From DATFGK01 sp046712825 (GTDB lineage Bacteria > Actinomycetota > AC-67), in NCBI GenBank assembly GCA_046712825.1, contig JBKKCR010000137.1, positions 1-24,734 on the forward strand: a DNA stretch of 24,734 nt. The letters are read 5' to 3'. The first letter of the stretch is position 1, and every line of letters begins with the position of its first letter. Position numbers and translations under genes: made by a program. The notes under the pieces were generated by a model. It was not told where the DNA came from. It saw only the letters and a list, made by a program, of their open reading frames with translations, and did no database searches. Below are positions 15,414 through 21,999 of the stretch, piece after piece.

Positions 15414-15441
15414 AAGATACCATCCACGATTCGCCGGTCAA
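15414..15441 (-). promoter_or_regulatory. Sigma70-type promoter of the LPNTG leader
   Basis: On the minus strand, TTGACC (15436-15441) and TATCTT (15414-15419) are separated by 16 bp. This is the best promoter-like pair in the non-coding gap. Transcription would start near 15407, giving a leader of about 620 nt that contains the aptamer-like segment and the long stem. It lies just downstream of two direct repeats. Confidence 0.55.
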
Positions 15442-15448
15442 GAACGGC

Positions 15449-15492
15449 AAAACCCCTGGTCGTCGCGTAAAAGCCGGGAAAACACCTGGTCG
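15449..15492 (-). repeat. Two 14-bp direct repeats upstream of the promoter
   Basis: CGACCAGGTGTTTT (15479-15492) and CGACCAGGGGTTTT (15449-15462) differ in one base and are spaced 30 bp start to start, close to three helical turns. They end 8 bp upstream of the -35 box, where an activator would bind. The protein is not known. Confidence 0.6.
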
Positions 15493-15523
15493 GGTCGAAC
15501 CGGTCATCGGTGCAAACTTTTTC

Positions 15524-15566
15524 AAGCACCTCGATCGGCGCGAAGCGCGCCCGTCAACGAGGTGTT
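15524..15566 (-). terminator. Two-level hairpin at the end of ybjN
   Basis: An outer stem (AAGCACCTCG and CGAGGTGTTT, 9 of 10 paired) encloses a perfect inner stem GGCGCG-AAG-CGCGCC (15537-15551). The structure spans the ybjN stop codon. On the minus strand it is followed by AAAAAGTTTGC, not a T-run. It probably ends the mshA-ybjN transcript. Confidence 0.5.
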
Positions 15567-16003
15567 TGCGTCTGTGCGGCGCGCCACGCGAGATCCCGCG
15601 CGAGATACGAAGCGAAGCCCGTCTCGATGGCCGGCATGAACATCTCGTCCGCGGTCGTGAGGACGGCTCCCAGAAGACGGTCGAGCTCGTCCTCGGTGAC
15701 GGCGTCGAGTGCGAGCCGGGTGACGATGAAGATGTCGCCGATGTCGTCGAGGGCGAATCGGATGCCGTACGCCCGCATGTTCGCGCGCAACAGCATGGCG
15801 TAGACCTCGGCGTGGTTCTCCGCCGGCCGGCGCATGAAGAATGATTCCAGGGCGAGCGTGCGTTCGCGGAGAGCCAGCAGCACGGTGATCGAGTGCTTCT
15901 TCTCGCCGTGTAGCTGGAGGGCCCAGTCGGAGTCGGACGACCGTTCGTATCGGATGTCGCGGTCGCGCAGGTAGTTCTCGATCACCCCGGCCGGATCGGC
16001 CAC
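15554..16003 (-). CDS. YbjN-domain protein
   Basis: 149 residues, soluble. The sequence (IENYLRDRDIRYERS, WALQLHGEKKHSITVLLALRERTLALESFFMRRPAENHAEVYAMLLRANM, DIGDIFIVTRLALDAVTEDELDRLLG) is that of the YbjN/bacterial sensory-transduction-regulator fold, related to type III secretion chaperones. Its role in Actinobacteria is unknown. In M. tuberculosis a YbjN protein (Rv0487) directly follows mshA (Rv0486), as here with one acetyltransferase between. The start is GTG 16003, 4 nt after the acetyltransferase stop, implying co-translation; GTG 15985 is an alternative. Confidence 0.88.
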   Translation of the reverse strand: MADPAGVIENYLRDRDIRYERSSDSDWALQLHGEKKHSITVLLALRERTLALESFFMRRPAENHAEVYAMLLRANMRAYGIRFALDDIGDIFIVTRLALDAVTEDELDRLLGAVLTTADEMFMPAIETGFASYLARDLAWRAAQTQTPR

Positions 16004-16007
16004 GGCG

Positions 16008-16550
16008 TCAGAGGCCGTAGTCGGCGCGCGCGCGAGCGAACTCTTCAGCCGTGATGCTCATCACGAGGTGGTCGGCGTAGTTTCCCTCGATCCAAGAGCG
16101 GTCGCGCAGGCGCCCGTCCTCGACGAAACCGCATCCCTTGTACATGCGGATCGCTCGCTCGTTGTCGGCGAGCGTCCAGAGCTCGACCTGGCGCAGATTC
16201 TGCGCGTCGAACGCGAAGATGAGCAACGCCATCAGCGCGTCGCGTCCGTAGCCTTTCCCCCACGACTCCCGCTCGCCCAGGAAGACGTACAGCGACGCCA
16301 TCCGATCGCGAGGACGGAAGTTGTTGAGGCCGATCCGGCCCATCGGCCGCCCTTCAACCTCGATGATGAACGGGTGGCCTTCCTGGGCGGCGCGCTCCTC
16401 GGACTCTTTGATGTCGGCGAGCGAGAACGGGCGGACGTAATCCATCCAGCGAAACACGGTCGGCTCGTTCTGCCACCGCTGGATCGCCTCATGATCGCGC
16501 GGTTCGACCCTGCGCAGCGTGACGTGCTTGCCCTCGAGCATCCCGGCCAT
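16008..16550 (-). CDS. RimJ/RimL-type GNAT acetyltransferase
   Basis: 180 residues. The start region VTLRRVEPRDHEAIQRWQNEP, then GRIGLNNFRPRDRMASLYVFLGE, the acetyl-CoA loop WGKGYGRDALMALL, and LRQVELWTLADNERAIRMYKGCGFVEDG are typical of RimJ/RimL/SpeG-type enzymes that acetylate protein N-termini or polyamines. The substrate is unknown. ATG 16550 or the ATG at 16541 may be the start; neither has a good ribosome site. It lies 44 nt after mshA and 4 nt before ybjN, inside the mshA unit. A link to mycothiol is not implied, because MshD, the mycothiol acetyltransferase, is a longer two-domain protein. Confidence 0.88.
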   Translation of the reverse strand: MAGMLEGKHVTLRRVEPRDHEAIQRWQNEPTVFRWMDYVRPFSLADIKESEERAAQEGHPFIIEVEGRPMGRIGLNNFRPRDRMASLYVFLGERESWGKGYGRDALMALLIFAFDAQNLRQVELWTLADNERAIRMYKGCGFVEDGRLRDRSWIEGNYADHLVMSITAEEFARARADYGL

Positions 16551-16594
16551 GGTATCGCGGGCTACGCGGGCCGGCGTCGGCCGCCGTGCGGGAT

Positions 16595-17875
16595 CTACCC
16601 TGCGGGTTGGGGGTCCGCCAGATCCTCGTAGATCGCCAGCAGGTCGATCGATGCTCGTCGCCAGTCGAAACGGCGCGCAAACCTGGCGCCGGCCGTTCCC
16701 ATCGCCGCGGCCTGCGTCGGATCGCCGAGCACCCGGCCAAGCGCGTCGGCGAACGCCTCCGGCGCGAAGCTCGGCACGAGCCAGCCGGTGACGTCGTCGC
16801 GGACGGCGACACGTAGCCCACCAACGTCGGAGGCGATCACCGGGGTTCCACACGCGCTCGACTCGATCGCGACGAGGCCGAACGACTCGCTTCGCGAAGG
16901 GATCAGCGTCACGTCGGCGGCTCGGTAGTAGAGCGGGATCACATCGTGCGGCACCGTTCCCTCGAGACGGATCAGATCCGCTACGCCGAGCTCCGCGCCG
17001 AGTTTGGAGAGCGACTCCGGTTGCACACCGCCACGTCCCGAAGGTCCGCCGACCACGACGAGCGTCAGCTGTCGCGCGAGCTCGGGCGACGTCGCGGCGA
17101 GTCGGGCGATCGCTCGGACGGCCACGTCTGGTTGTTTGAGGGGTTGAAGCCGTCCGACGAAAAGCACGACGGATCGTCCGGCAAGGCCGAGCGCGGCTTT
17201 CGCAGCCTCGCGATCTCCCGGCGTGAACACGTCGGTGTCCACGCCCGGCGCGACGACGCGCACCCGCCGTGGGTCGGCCCCGTAGAGGTTCACGAGGTCG
17301 GCGGCCTCCCCCACCGTAGGAGCGAGGATGCAATCGGCGACCTGGGCGATCTTCTGCTCGCCGGCGATGCGGTTCGAAGGTTCGGGGGACTCGCCGTCCG
17401 CGAGCGTGAGGTTCTTCACGGCGCCGAGCGTGTGGAAGGAGTGAACGAGCGGGACGCCCCAGCGTTCGCGGGCCCGGCGCCCGATCGATCCCGAAAGCCA
17501 GTAGTGCGAGTGGACGACGTCGTAGATCGGGGAGTCGGCGCCGAGGCGCGCTGCCTCCTCGGAATCGAAGCGAACCATGGAGGTCAGGAACTCGCCGAGA
17601 TAGTTCGGCAGCTCCTCTTTCTCGACCGGCCGGTCGGGGCCCGCCTCCAGGTGAACCACGCGGACGCCGGGATCGACATCCACCACGTGCTGCTCGGGGC
17701 CGGCGGCGCGGGTGAAGATATCGACCTCGACACCCATCTCGGCGAGCCGGCGCGCGACCGACCGGACGTAGACGTTCATGCCGCCGGAATCGCCGATCCC
17801 CGGTTGGTCCAACGGGCAGGTGTGGACGCTGACCAGCGCGACACGCTCGACGCGGCTGGGCGCCTCGCGCGGCAT
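16595..17875 (-). CDS. mshA: D-inositol-3-phosphate glycosyltransferase, first step of mycothiol synthesis
   Basis: 426 residues of GT-B fold (family GT4). The N-terminus has VALVSVHTCPLDQPGIGDSGGMNVYV, whose GGMNVY loop and preceding SVHT-PL--PG are MshA hallmarks, then VEVDIFTRA. The C-terminal half has VGRLQPLKQPDVAVRA and the nucleotide-sugar motif SRSESFGLVAIESSACGTPVIA. MshA joins N-acetylglucosamine from UDP-GlcNAc to inositol 3-phosphate, the first committed step to mycothiol, the thiol buffer of Actinobacteria. ATG 17875 has AGGAG about 11 nt upstream; ATG 17917 would add 14 residues. It follows a CelD-type gene by about 90 nt and precedes the acetyltransferase and ybjN. Confidence 0.93.
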   Translation of the reverse strand: MPREAPSRVERVALVSVHTCPLDQPGIGDSGGMNVYVRSVARRLAEMGVEVDIFTRAAGPEQHVVDVDPGVRVVHLEAGPDRPVEKEELPNYLGEFLTSMVRFDSEEAARLGADSPIYDVVHSHYWLSGSIGRRARERWGVPLVHSFHTLGAVKNLTLADGESPEPSNRIAGEQKIAQVADCILAPTVGEAADLVNLYGADPRRVRVVAPGVDTDVFTPGDREAAKAALGLAGRSVVLFVGRLQPLKQPDVAVRAIARLAATSPELARQLTLVVVGGPSGRGGVQPESLSKLGAELGVADLIRLEGTVPHDVIPLYYRAADVTLIPSRSESFGLVAIESSACGTPVIASDVGGLRVAVRDDVTGWLVPSFAPEAFADALGRVLGDPTQAAAMGTAGARFARRFDWRRASIDLLAIYEDLADPQPAG

Positions 17876-17968
17876 CGTCTCGCGGATCTCCTGCAAGAAG
17901 CTGCCCCTCCAGATCATCCGTCCGTGCGCTCGGTCGAACGCAGGGCGGGCTCGGGATGTTCCCGTACC

Positions 17969-18958
17969 CTACCCGCGGCGAACCTCGAGCTTGATGAGAG
18001 GCACGTCCACGGCCCCAAATCGGTACTTGTAGGGCTCGGTGCCCCGCAGGAAGTCGAAGGTCGTGCACCCCTCTTCCGCCGCGAGCCTGATGCACTCGGC
18101 CATCAGGATCATCCCCGGGGCCAGCTCCCGCCTTCGGTGGTCGTAGGAAGAGTTCCACACGTCCCAATCGTTCCAGGACCGGAACGCGTAGACGCCGGCC
18201 CAGGCTTCGCCCTCGATCTCCAAGAGGGCCAGCCGTAACCACCCTTGCGAATACAGCTTCCAGGCGAACGAGCCGAAGAAGGTAGCCATGCCCTCGTGCA
18301 TGAACCGGCCCTTCGGCCCGTCGGAGGAACGGTGCATCGCGAAGAAAGCCTCGAGGTCGTCGTCGAGGGTCTCCTCGGTCGCCAACCGGATGGCGTACGG
18401 CCCGGCCTCTCGTTCCAGTCGGCGACCCTTCCGATTGATCTCGTGCCGCAGCTTCCCGGGTAGCGACGCGAGATACGCGTCGTACGAACCCGGGATGGCG
18501 ACTCGTGGACACGCATCGGTCTGTTCTTCGGCGACGTCGTACGCACCGGCCTTCGCGGCGCGCGCGAGCGCCTCGGGCCATCCGGAGTCTCCGGCGAGCC
18601 CGTCCATCTCGAACGTCTGCCACGCCTCGCCGGCGACCGCGTCCAGCACGGCGACCGCCACGGGGTCGCGATCCTCCGGAGCCGACACGGGGCCGCGGTA
18701 ATCGGTCGTATCGTGATCGCCCGCGAAGGATACGAGGCCGTCGTCCGACACAACGAGACCGACGATGCCGCGGAGCGTCTCACCCTCGAGCACTTCGACG
18801 ACGCGAAGCGCGCGACCGGCGCCGAACTCCGCCCACCAGACGTCGAGGTATTGCGGGGTGTGGAACACACTCGCTGCCGGATCCTTCTCGACCAGCTCGC
18901 GCCAAGGGCGGACGAGCTCAGAGAAAGCCGAAGGAGTGTCGTGGACGACGGTGCGCAT
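17969..18958 (-). CDS. CelD/BcsL-type acetyltransferase-fold protein (Acetyltransf_6)
   Basis: About 329 residues. The N-terminal half has VFHTPQYLDVWWAEFGAG and VVEVLEGETLRGIVGLVV; the C-terminal GNAT half has LPGKLRHEINRKGRRLE, FFAMHRSSDGPKGRF, LALLEIEGEAWAGVYAF and TTFDFLRGTEPYKYRFG. This arrangement is typical of the CelD/BcsL/FemAB-like family found with polysaccharide or cell-envelope genes. The substrate is unknown; a link with envelope sugars fits the neighbouring glycosyltransferase but is inference. The start at ATG 18958 is chosen because the sequence before it (to 19012) looks non-coding; no good ribosome site is visible. Confidence 0.82.
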   Translation of the reverse strand: MRTVVHDTPSAFSELVRPWRELVEKDPAASVFHTPQYLDVWWAEFGAGRALRVVEVLEGETLRGIVGLVVSDDGLVSFAGDHDTTDYRGPVSAPEDRDPVAVAVLDAVAGEAWQTFEMDGLAGDSGWPEALARAAKAGAYDVAEEQTDACPRVAIPGSYDAYLASLPGKLRHEINRKGRRLEREAGPYAIRLATEETLDDDLEAFFAMHRSSDGPKGRFMHEGMATFFGSFAWKLYSQGWLRLALLEIEGEAWAGVYAFRSWNDWDVWNSSYDHRRRELAPGMILMAECIRLAAEEGCTTFDFLRGTEPYKYRFGAVDVPLIKLEVRRG

Positions 18959-19057
18959 CGCGCGGGGAAGCGTAGCAGGGGCGTTAGGAGCCATCGACGG
19001 CTGACAACCCATACGCGCCGGGCTGTAGGCCGGGCTCTTCTCGTTCTCGTGCGGTGC

Positions 19058-19513
19058 TTAGCCGGCCTGTTCGACGACCGTCTCAGCCGCGGCAGCGACC
19101 GCCGCAGCGTCCGCCTTCACCGCCTTGCGCACCGACGTCGTCGCTGCCTTCACGCGGGACCGAGCAGATTTCGTCTGCTCGATCGCACGCTTCGTCGGCG
19201 TCGCACGCTGGACGCGCTTGACGAGCTTCTCACCGCGCTTGGTGAGATCCTTGTACGTCTTCGTCGCCTGCTTGCGCAGACCACTCGAACGCTTCTCCAA
19301 GCGGGTTCGTGCCGACTTGACGACGGACGTCGCGCGCTCCGTGGACTTACGCGGAAGCGATGCCGCCTTGGAGGGCAGCTCGCGGATGTCCTTCGCCGAG
19401 TCGACGATCTGCGTCGGGAGGCTCGTGACCCGCTTCGAAATGCCCTTCGCCTGCTCGAGTGCCAGATCACCGGCACCGACCGCAGCGTAGAGCGCCTTCT
19501 TCGCCGTACTCAT
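19058..19513 (-). CDS. HbhA-like lysine/alanine-rich helical protein
   Basis: 151 residues, helical, with an N-terminal segment (MSTAKKALYAAVGAGDLALEQAK) and then strongly basic repeats (KSTERATSVVKSARTRLEKR, KQATKTYKDLTKRGEKLVKRV, TPTKRAIEQTKSARSRVK). The N-terminus matches heparin-binding haemagglutinin HbhA of mycobacteria in style, and as there (Rv0474-Rv0475) it sits directly after an XRE regulator. HbhA binds heparan sulfate at the surface and may also affect lipid inclusions and DNA. It has no signal peptide, as HbhA also lacks one. ATG 19513 has AGGGGG 9 nt upstream. Whether it is a surface adhesin or a DNA/lipid-binding protein cannot be told from sequence. Confidence 0.78.
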   Translation of the reverse strand: MSTAKKALYAAVGAGDLALEQAKGISKRVTSLPTQIVDSAKDIRELPSKAASLPRKSTERATSVVKSARTRLEKRSSGLRKQATKTYKDLTKRGEKLVKRVQRATPTKRAIEQTKSARSRVKAATTSVRKAVKADAAAVAAAAETVVEQAG

Positions 19514-19550
19514 CTCTTACACCCCCTTCCCGAACGAGATCGACGTTTGA

Positions 19551-19613
19551 GGCGGGAGGGCGAAGGGGAGCCGGGTGAGGGCCACAGAGAGCCTGTGTCT
19601 CCGCCCTCCCGCC
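19551..19613 (-). terminator. 12-bp inverted repeat between XRE and HbhA-like genes
   Basis: Arms GGCGGGAGGGCG (19551-19562) and its exact complement (19602-19613) enclose 39 nt that contain an inner CACAG/CTGTG stem. It begins 6 nt after the XRE stop on the minus strand. It could end or reduce transcription between the two genes, or stabilise mRNA. No T-run follows. Confidence 0.5.
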
Positions 19614-19619
19614 GAGGTG

Positions 19620-20147
19620 TCACGCGGTCCTCCGGGTCGTTCGGCGCGTGGCCGCTCGCTTCGGGGCCGCCTTTCCCTTCCCCGCAGCGCGGGGCCGGGT
19701 CGTGGTCTTGGCTTTTGGCTTGGGCTTCGTCTTGGCTTTCGCTTTCGCTTTCGCTTTCGGCGCTGCCGTGCGGGACTTCTTCGCGGCCGCCACTTTCCGG
19801 ACCGGGGTCCGCCGCGGCTGCGCGTTGCCCTGGAAGCTTTGGTAGACGTCGAGCAGGAGCTGCTTCTGCGTCGCCGTCAGCGAGTCGTCGCGCCGGATGA
19901 CGGCCGGGAGGTTCGCCGCGTCGGTGCGCTCCTCGAGGATGCCGGCCTTTATGTAGAGGGTCTCTGCCGAGATGCGCAGGGCCTTCGCGATCGCCTGGAG
20001 GATCTCGGCGCTCGGACGGCGGAGGCCGCGCTCGATCTGCGAGAGATAGGGGTTGGATATCCCCGCCAGCTTCGAAAGGCGGCGAAGCGAGAGGCGCGAT
20101 GCGCCTCGCTGGTCACGGATGAAGCTTCCGAGCTCTCGCACCTTCAC
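19620..20147 (-). CDS. XRE-family regulator with histone-H1-like lysine-rich tail
   Basis: 175 residues. The N-terminal XRE HTH is clear: IRDQRGASRLSLRRLSKLAG, ISNPYLSQIERGLRRPSAEIL, QAIAKALRISAETLYIKAGIL. It closely resembles the M. tuberculosis Rv0474 regulator as I remember it. From about residue 110 the protein is low-complexity Lys/Ala/Pro/Thr (KAKAKAKAKTKPKPKAK and similar), like histone H1 tails or actinobacterial HU tails, suggesting tight non-specific DNA binding. The start is GTG 20147 with AGGGGG about 7 nt upstream. A promoter lies about 50 bp upstream, so it probably drives itself and the HbhA-like gene; autoregulation is likely by analogy. Confidence 0.9.
   Translation of the reverse strand: MKVRELGSFIRDQRGASRLSLRRLSKLAGISNPYLSQIERGLRRPSAEILQAIAKALRISAETLYIKAGILEERTDAANLPAVIRRDDSLTATQKQLLLDVYQSFQGNAQPRRTPVRKVAAAKKSRTAAPKAKAKAKAKTKPKPKAKTTTRPRAAGKGKAAPKRAATRRTTRRTA
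19735..19758. repeat. Four tandem copies of GCTTTC in the regulator tail
   Basis: Four exact 6-bp units encode alternating Lys-Ala in the tail of the XRE regulator. In-frame slippage would lengthen or shorten the tail by two residues per unit, so tail length may vary among strains. Confidence 0.85.
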
Positions 20148-20194
20148 CTATAGCCCCCTGAACCGGTTCGCCACTGCCTCCGGGCACGCGGGTC

Positions 20195-20223
20195 AGGCTA
20201 GCGGGAAAGCGGGACAGCTGCAA
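20195..20223 (-). promoter_or_regulatory. Promoter of the XRE regulator
   Basis: On the minus strand TTGCAG (20218-20223) and TAGCCT (20195-20200) are 17 bp apart, a good sigma70-type pair. Transcription would begin near 20188, about 40 nt before the GTG start. The -35 box overlaps one copy of a GCTTGC repeat. Confidence 0.55.
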
Positions 20224-20250
20224 GCTGGGAGCAAGCACCTGTTAGCAAGC
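20220..20250 (-). repeat. Three GCTTGC repeats over and above the -35 box
   Basis: GCTTGC occurs on the minus strand at 20245-20250, 20231-20236 and 20220-20225. The spacings of 14 and 11 bp are near one helical turn. The last copy overlaps the -35 box. They lie in the 117-bp gap before the XRE gene and could be an operator for that regulator. Confidence 0.4.
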
Positions 20251-20264
20251 TGCGAACGGGCGGC

Positions 20265-21218
20265 TCAGGCCTGTTTCAGAGCGCCCGTGCACCGAACCGA
20301 GCCCACCGGCTCACCACCGCCGACGACCTTCGGGGCGGCGTGCGGAGTGAGCACATCCGGCACGTCGTCGCTCACGGATCCGAGCGCTTTGAGGACCGTC
20401 ACCGTCGCTACGTCGCGCGCACGCTGCGTGCCGTCGCGAGATTTCAGCGCGAAAGCCAGGCTCTGGTCGCGAAGGACGCCGCACGAGAGCCCCTCCGCAC
20501 CGATCTTGACCACGACGCCGGGAAGGGCGGTCATGACCGCGGTGCAGAGCCGGCCGGTTCCCGCCACGAGGAACGGGTGGTCTGCCATCGCGTCGAGCGC
20601 GTGGGGACCTTCGATCGCGAGCTGCGCGAACATGCGCGCCGACTCGGCGAGCGGGAACGCGAACGTTGGGACCCCGCATCCGTCCACGCCGGTGTGCCAC
20701 GGAGGCGCGCCGGCGAGGCGCTCGATGAGGGTCGCGACCGCGCGCTGCATCGGGTGTTCGGGGGCGCGATAGTTCGCGAGCGTCCATCCGTTCTCTTTGG
20801 CGGTGGCGAGCATCGCCGCGTGCTTGCCCGAGCAGTTATGCAGGATGGCGGCGGGTCTATCGAAGGCCGATGCGCTCTCCGGAAGGAACGGCCAGGCCGC
20901 CGGGCAGCGCAATGCATCCTCCGGGATGTCGGCCGACGACAGCGTGACGCGGATCGCTTCGACGTGGCGAGGCTCGCCGTTGTGGGAGGCGCAAGCGACG
21001 GCCACCTGCTCTTGTCCTGGGGCGCGCCATCCGTTCTCGAGGCAGGCCAGTGCCTGTATCGGCTTGGCGGACGACCGGAGATACGCCACCGCGCTCGGCT
21101 CGCCGGCCCACGCGACGAGTTCGCCGTCCGAGCGAGTCACCGCGACGTCCACCAGGTGGGCGCTCTCGATCAGGCCGGAGCGCTCGACCTCAACGACGAG
21201 CGGCTCACCGGCGCTCAT
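20265..21218 (-). CDS. L-asparaginase II-family protein (PF06089)
   Basis: 317 residues. It has the conserved blocks of the thermolabile/R. etli-type asparaginase family: RSSAKPIQALA, ACASHNGEPRHVE, ILHNCSGKHAAML and GVDGCGVPTFAFPL, ending in GGGEPVGSVRCTG. The Ser, Lys and Cys residues in these blocks are those the family uses for catalysis and metal binding. It hydrolyses asparagine to aspartate and ammonia, presumably in the cytosol since no signal peptide is visible. ATG 21218 overlaps the metallophosphoesterase stop by 4 bp (ATGA), so the two are translationally coupled. It is distinct from classical AnsA/AnsB enzymes. Confidence 0.9.
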   Translation of the reverse strand: MSAGEPLVVEVERSGLIESAHLVDVAVTRSDGELVAWAGEPSAVAYLRSSAKPIQALACLENGWRAPGQEQVAVACASHNGEPRHVEAIRVTLSSADIPEDALRCPAAWPFLPESASAFDRPAAILHNCSGKHAAMLATAKENGWTLANYRAPEHPMQRAVATLIERLAGAPPWHTGVDGCGVPTFAFPLAESARMFAQLAIEGPHALDAMADHPFLVAGTGRLCTAVMTALPGVVVKIGAEGLSCGVLRDQSLAFALKSRDGTQRARDVATVTVLKALGSVSDDVPDVLTPHAAPKVVGGGEPVGSVRCTGALKQA

Positions 21219-21952
21219 TCGCCCAGAGAAAGGCGGTCGGCCAGCCAGCGCGGTAACCCGGCGGCGTTGATCTTGGCGGCGGTTTTCTCGATCGGGTACG
21301 CGACGCGGTGGCCGAGTACCCGGCCGTCCTCCCACACGAGGAACGCGGCGCGGGGATCGCGGTCGCGCGGCTGTCCCACGCTGCCGGGGTTCAGCATGAA
21401 CCGCGCGCCGGGGTCGAGAGCGATCGGTGAACCCTCCGGCAGGATCCTCCCGTCGATCCGGCCCCGCTCGTCGCTTCGGAAGATCGACGGCAGGTGGGTG
21501 TGACCGAAGAAGGCGATCGCGAAGTCGCCGAGCTCGAAGCTGACCCGGGCGTCCTCGAGGGTCAGCAGGTATTCGGCCGCGGGATCGCGGACCGACCCGT
21601 GCACGAGCAGGGCGTCGGGCTCGTCGCGGCGTGGCTTGAGCCCGGTGAGGAACGCACGAGTGTCGGCGGTGATCGTCTCGGTGGTCCACGCGATCGCCGA
21701 GGAAGCCACTTCGTTGAACCAGGTTGCGTCGAAGCGCCCGATCGCCGCCAAGTCGTGGTTGCCGGCGATCGCGATCGCGTTCCGCTCGACCAAGCGGGCG
21801 ATTACGGCGTCGGGATCGGCGCCGTAGCCCACGAGGTCGCCGAGAACCAACAGGCGGTCGCAGCCCAGATCGTCCGCGACGCCGAGAACGGCGTCGAGCG
21901 CCTCCAGGTTGGAGTGGACGTCGGACAACACCGCGACCCGCACGGCGAGCAT
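21215..21952 (-). CDS. Metallophosphoesterase of the YfcE/MJ0936 type
   Basis: 245 residues. All metal-binding blocks of calcineurin-like phosphodiesterases are present: LSDVHSNLEAL (Asp, His), VLGDLVGYGADP (Asp), IAGNHD (Asn, His), LLVHGS (His) and FFGHTHLPS (two His). NPGSVGQPRD near the end is typical of the YfcE/MJ0936 branch, which cleaves small phosphodiesters. The natural substrate is unknown. The start ATG 21952 has a weak ribosome site; a GTG 9 nt further in is possible. It is coupled to the asparaginase gene and follows the G8 protein by 47 nt. Confidence 0.92.
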   Translation of the reverse strand: MLAVRVAVLSDVHSNLEALDAVLGVADDLGCDRLLVLGDLVGYGADPDAVIARLVERNAIAIAGNHDLAAIGRFDATWFNEVASSAIAWTTETITADTRAFLTGLKPRRDEPDALLVHGSVRDPAAEYLLTLEDARVSFELGDFAIAFFGHTHLPSIFRSDERGRIDGRILPEGSPIALDPGARFMLNPGSVGQPRDRDPRAAFLVWEDGRVLGHRVAYPIEKTAAKINAAGLPRWLADRLSLGE

Positions 21953-21999
21953 TATCACGCACCGGCGCGAGCACGGAGCGGTCCGGGGACTTCGTCCGG

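Noticed and set aside
15000..15525. Small minus-strand frames in the gap upstream of the LPNTG gene
   Set aside because: They need TTG or GTG starts without ribosome sites and overlap the repeats, promoter and stems; non-coding leader explains the region better.
16946..18238. Plus-strand frame opposite mshA
   Set aside because: Shadow of mshA and the CelD-type gene, both well supported.
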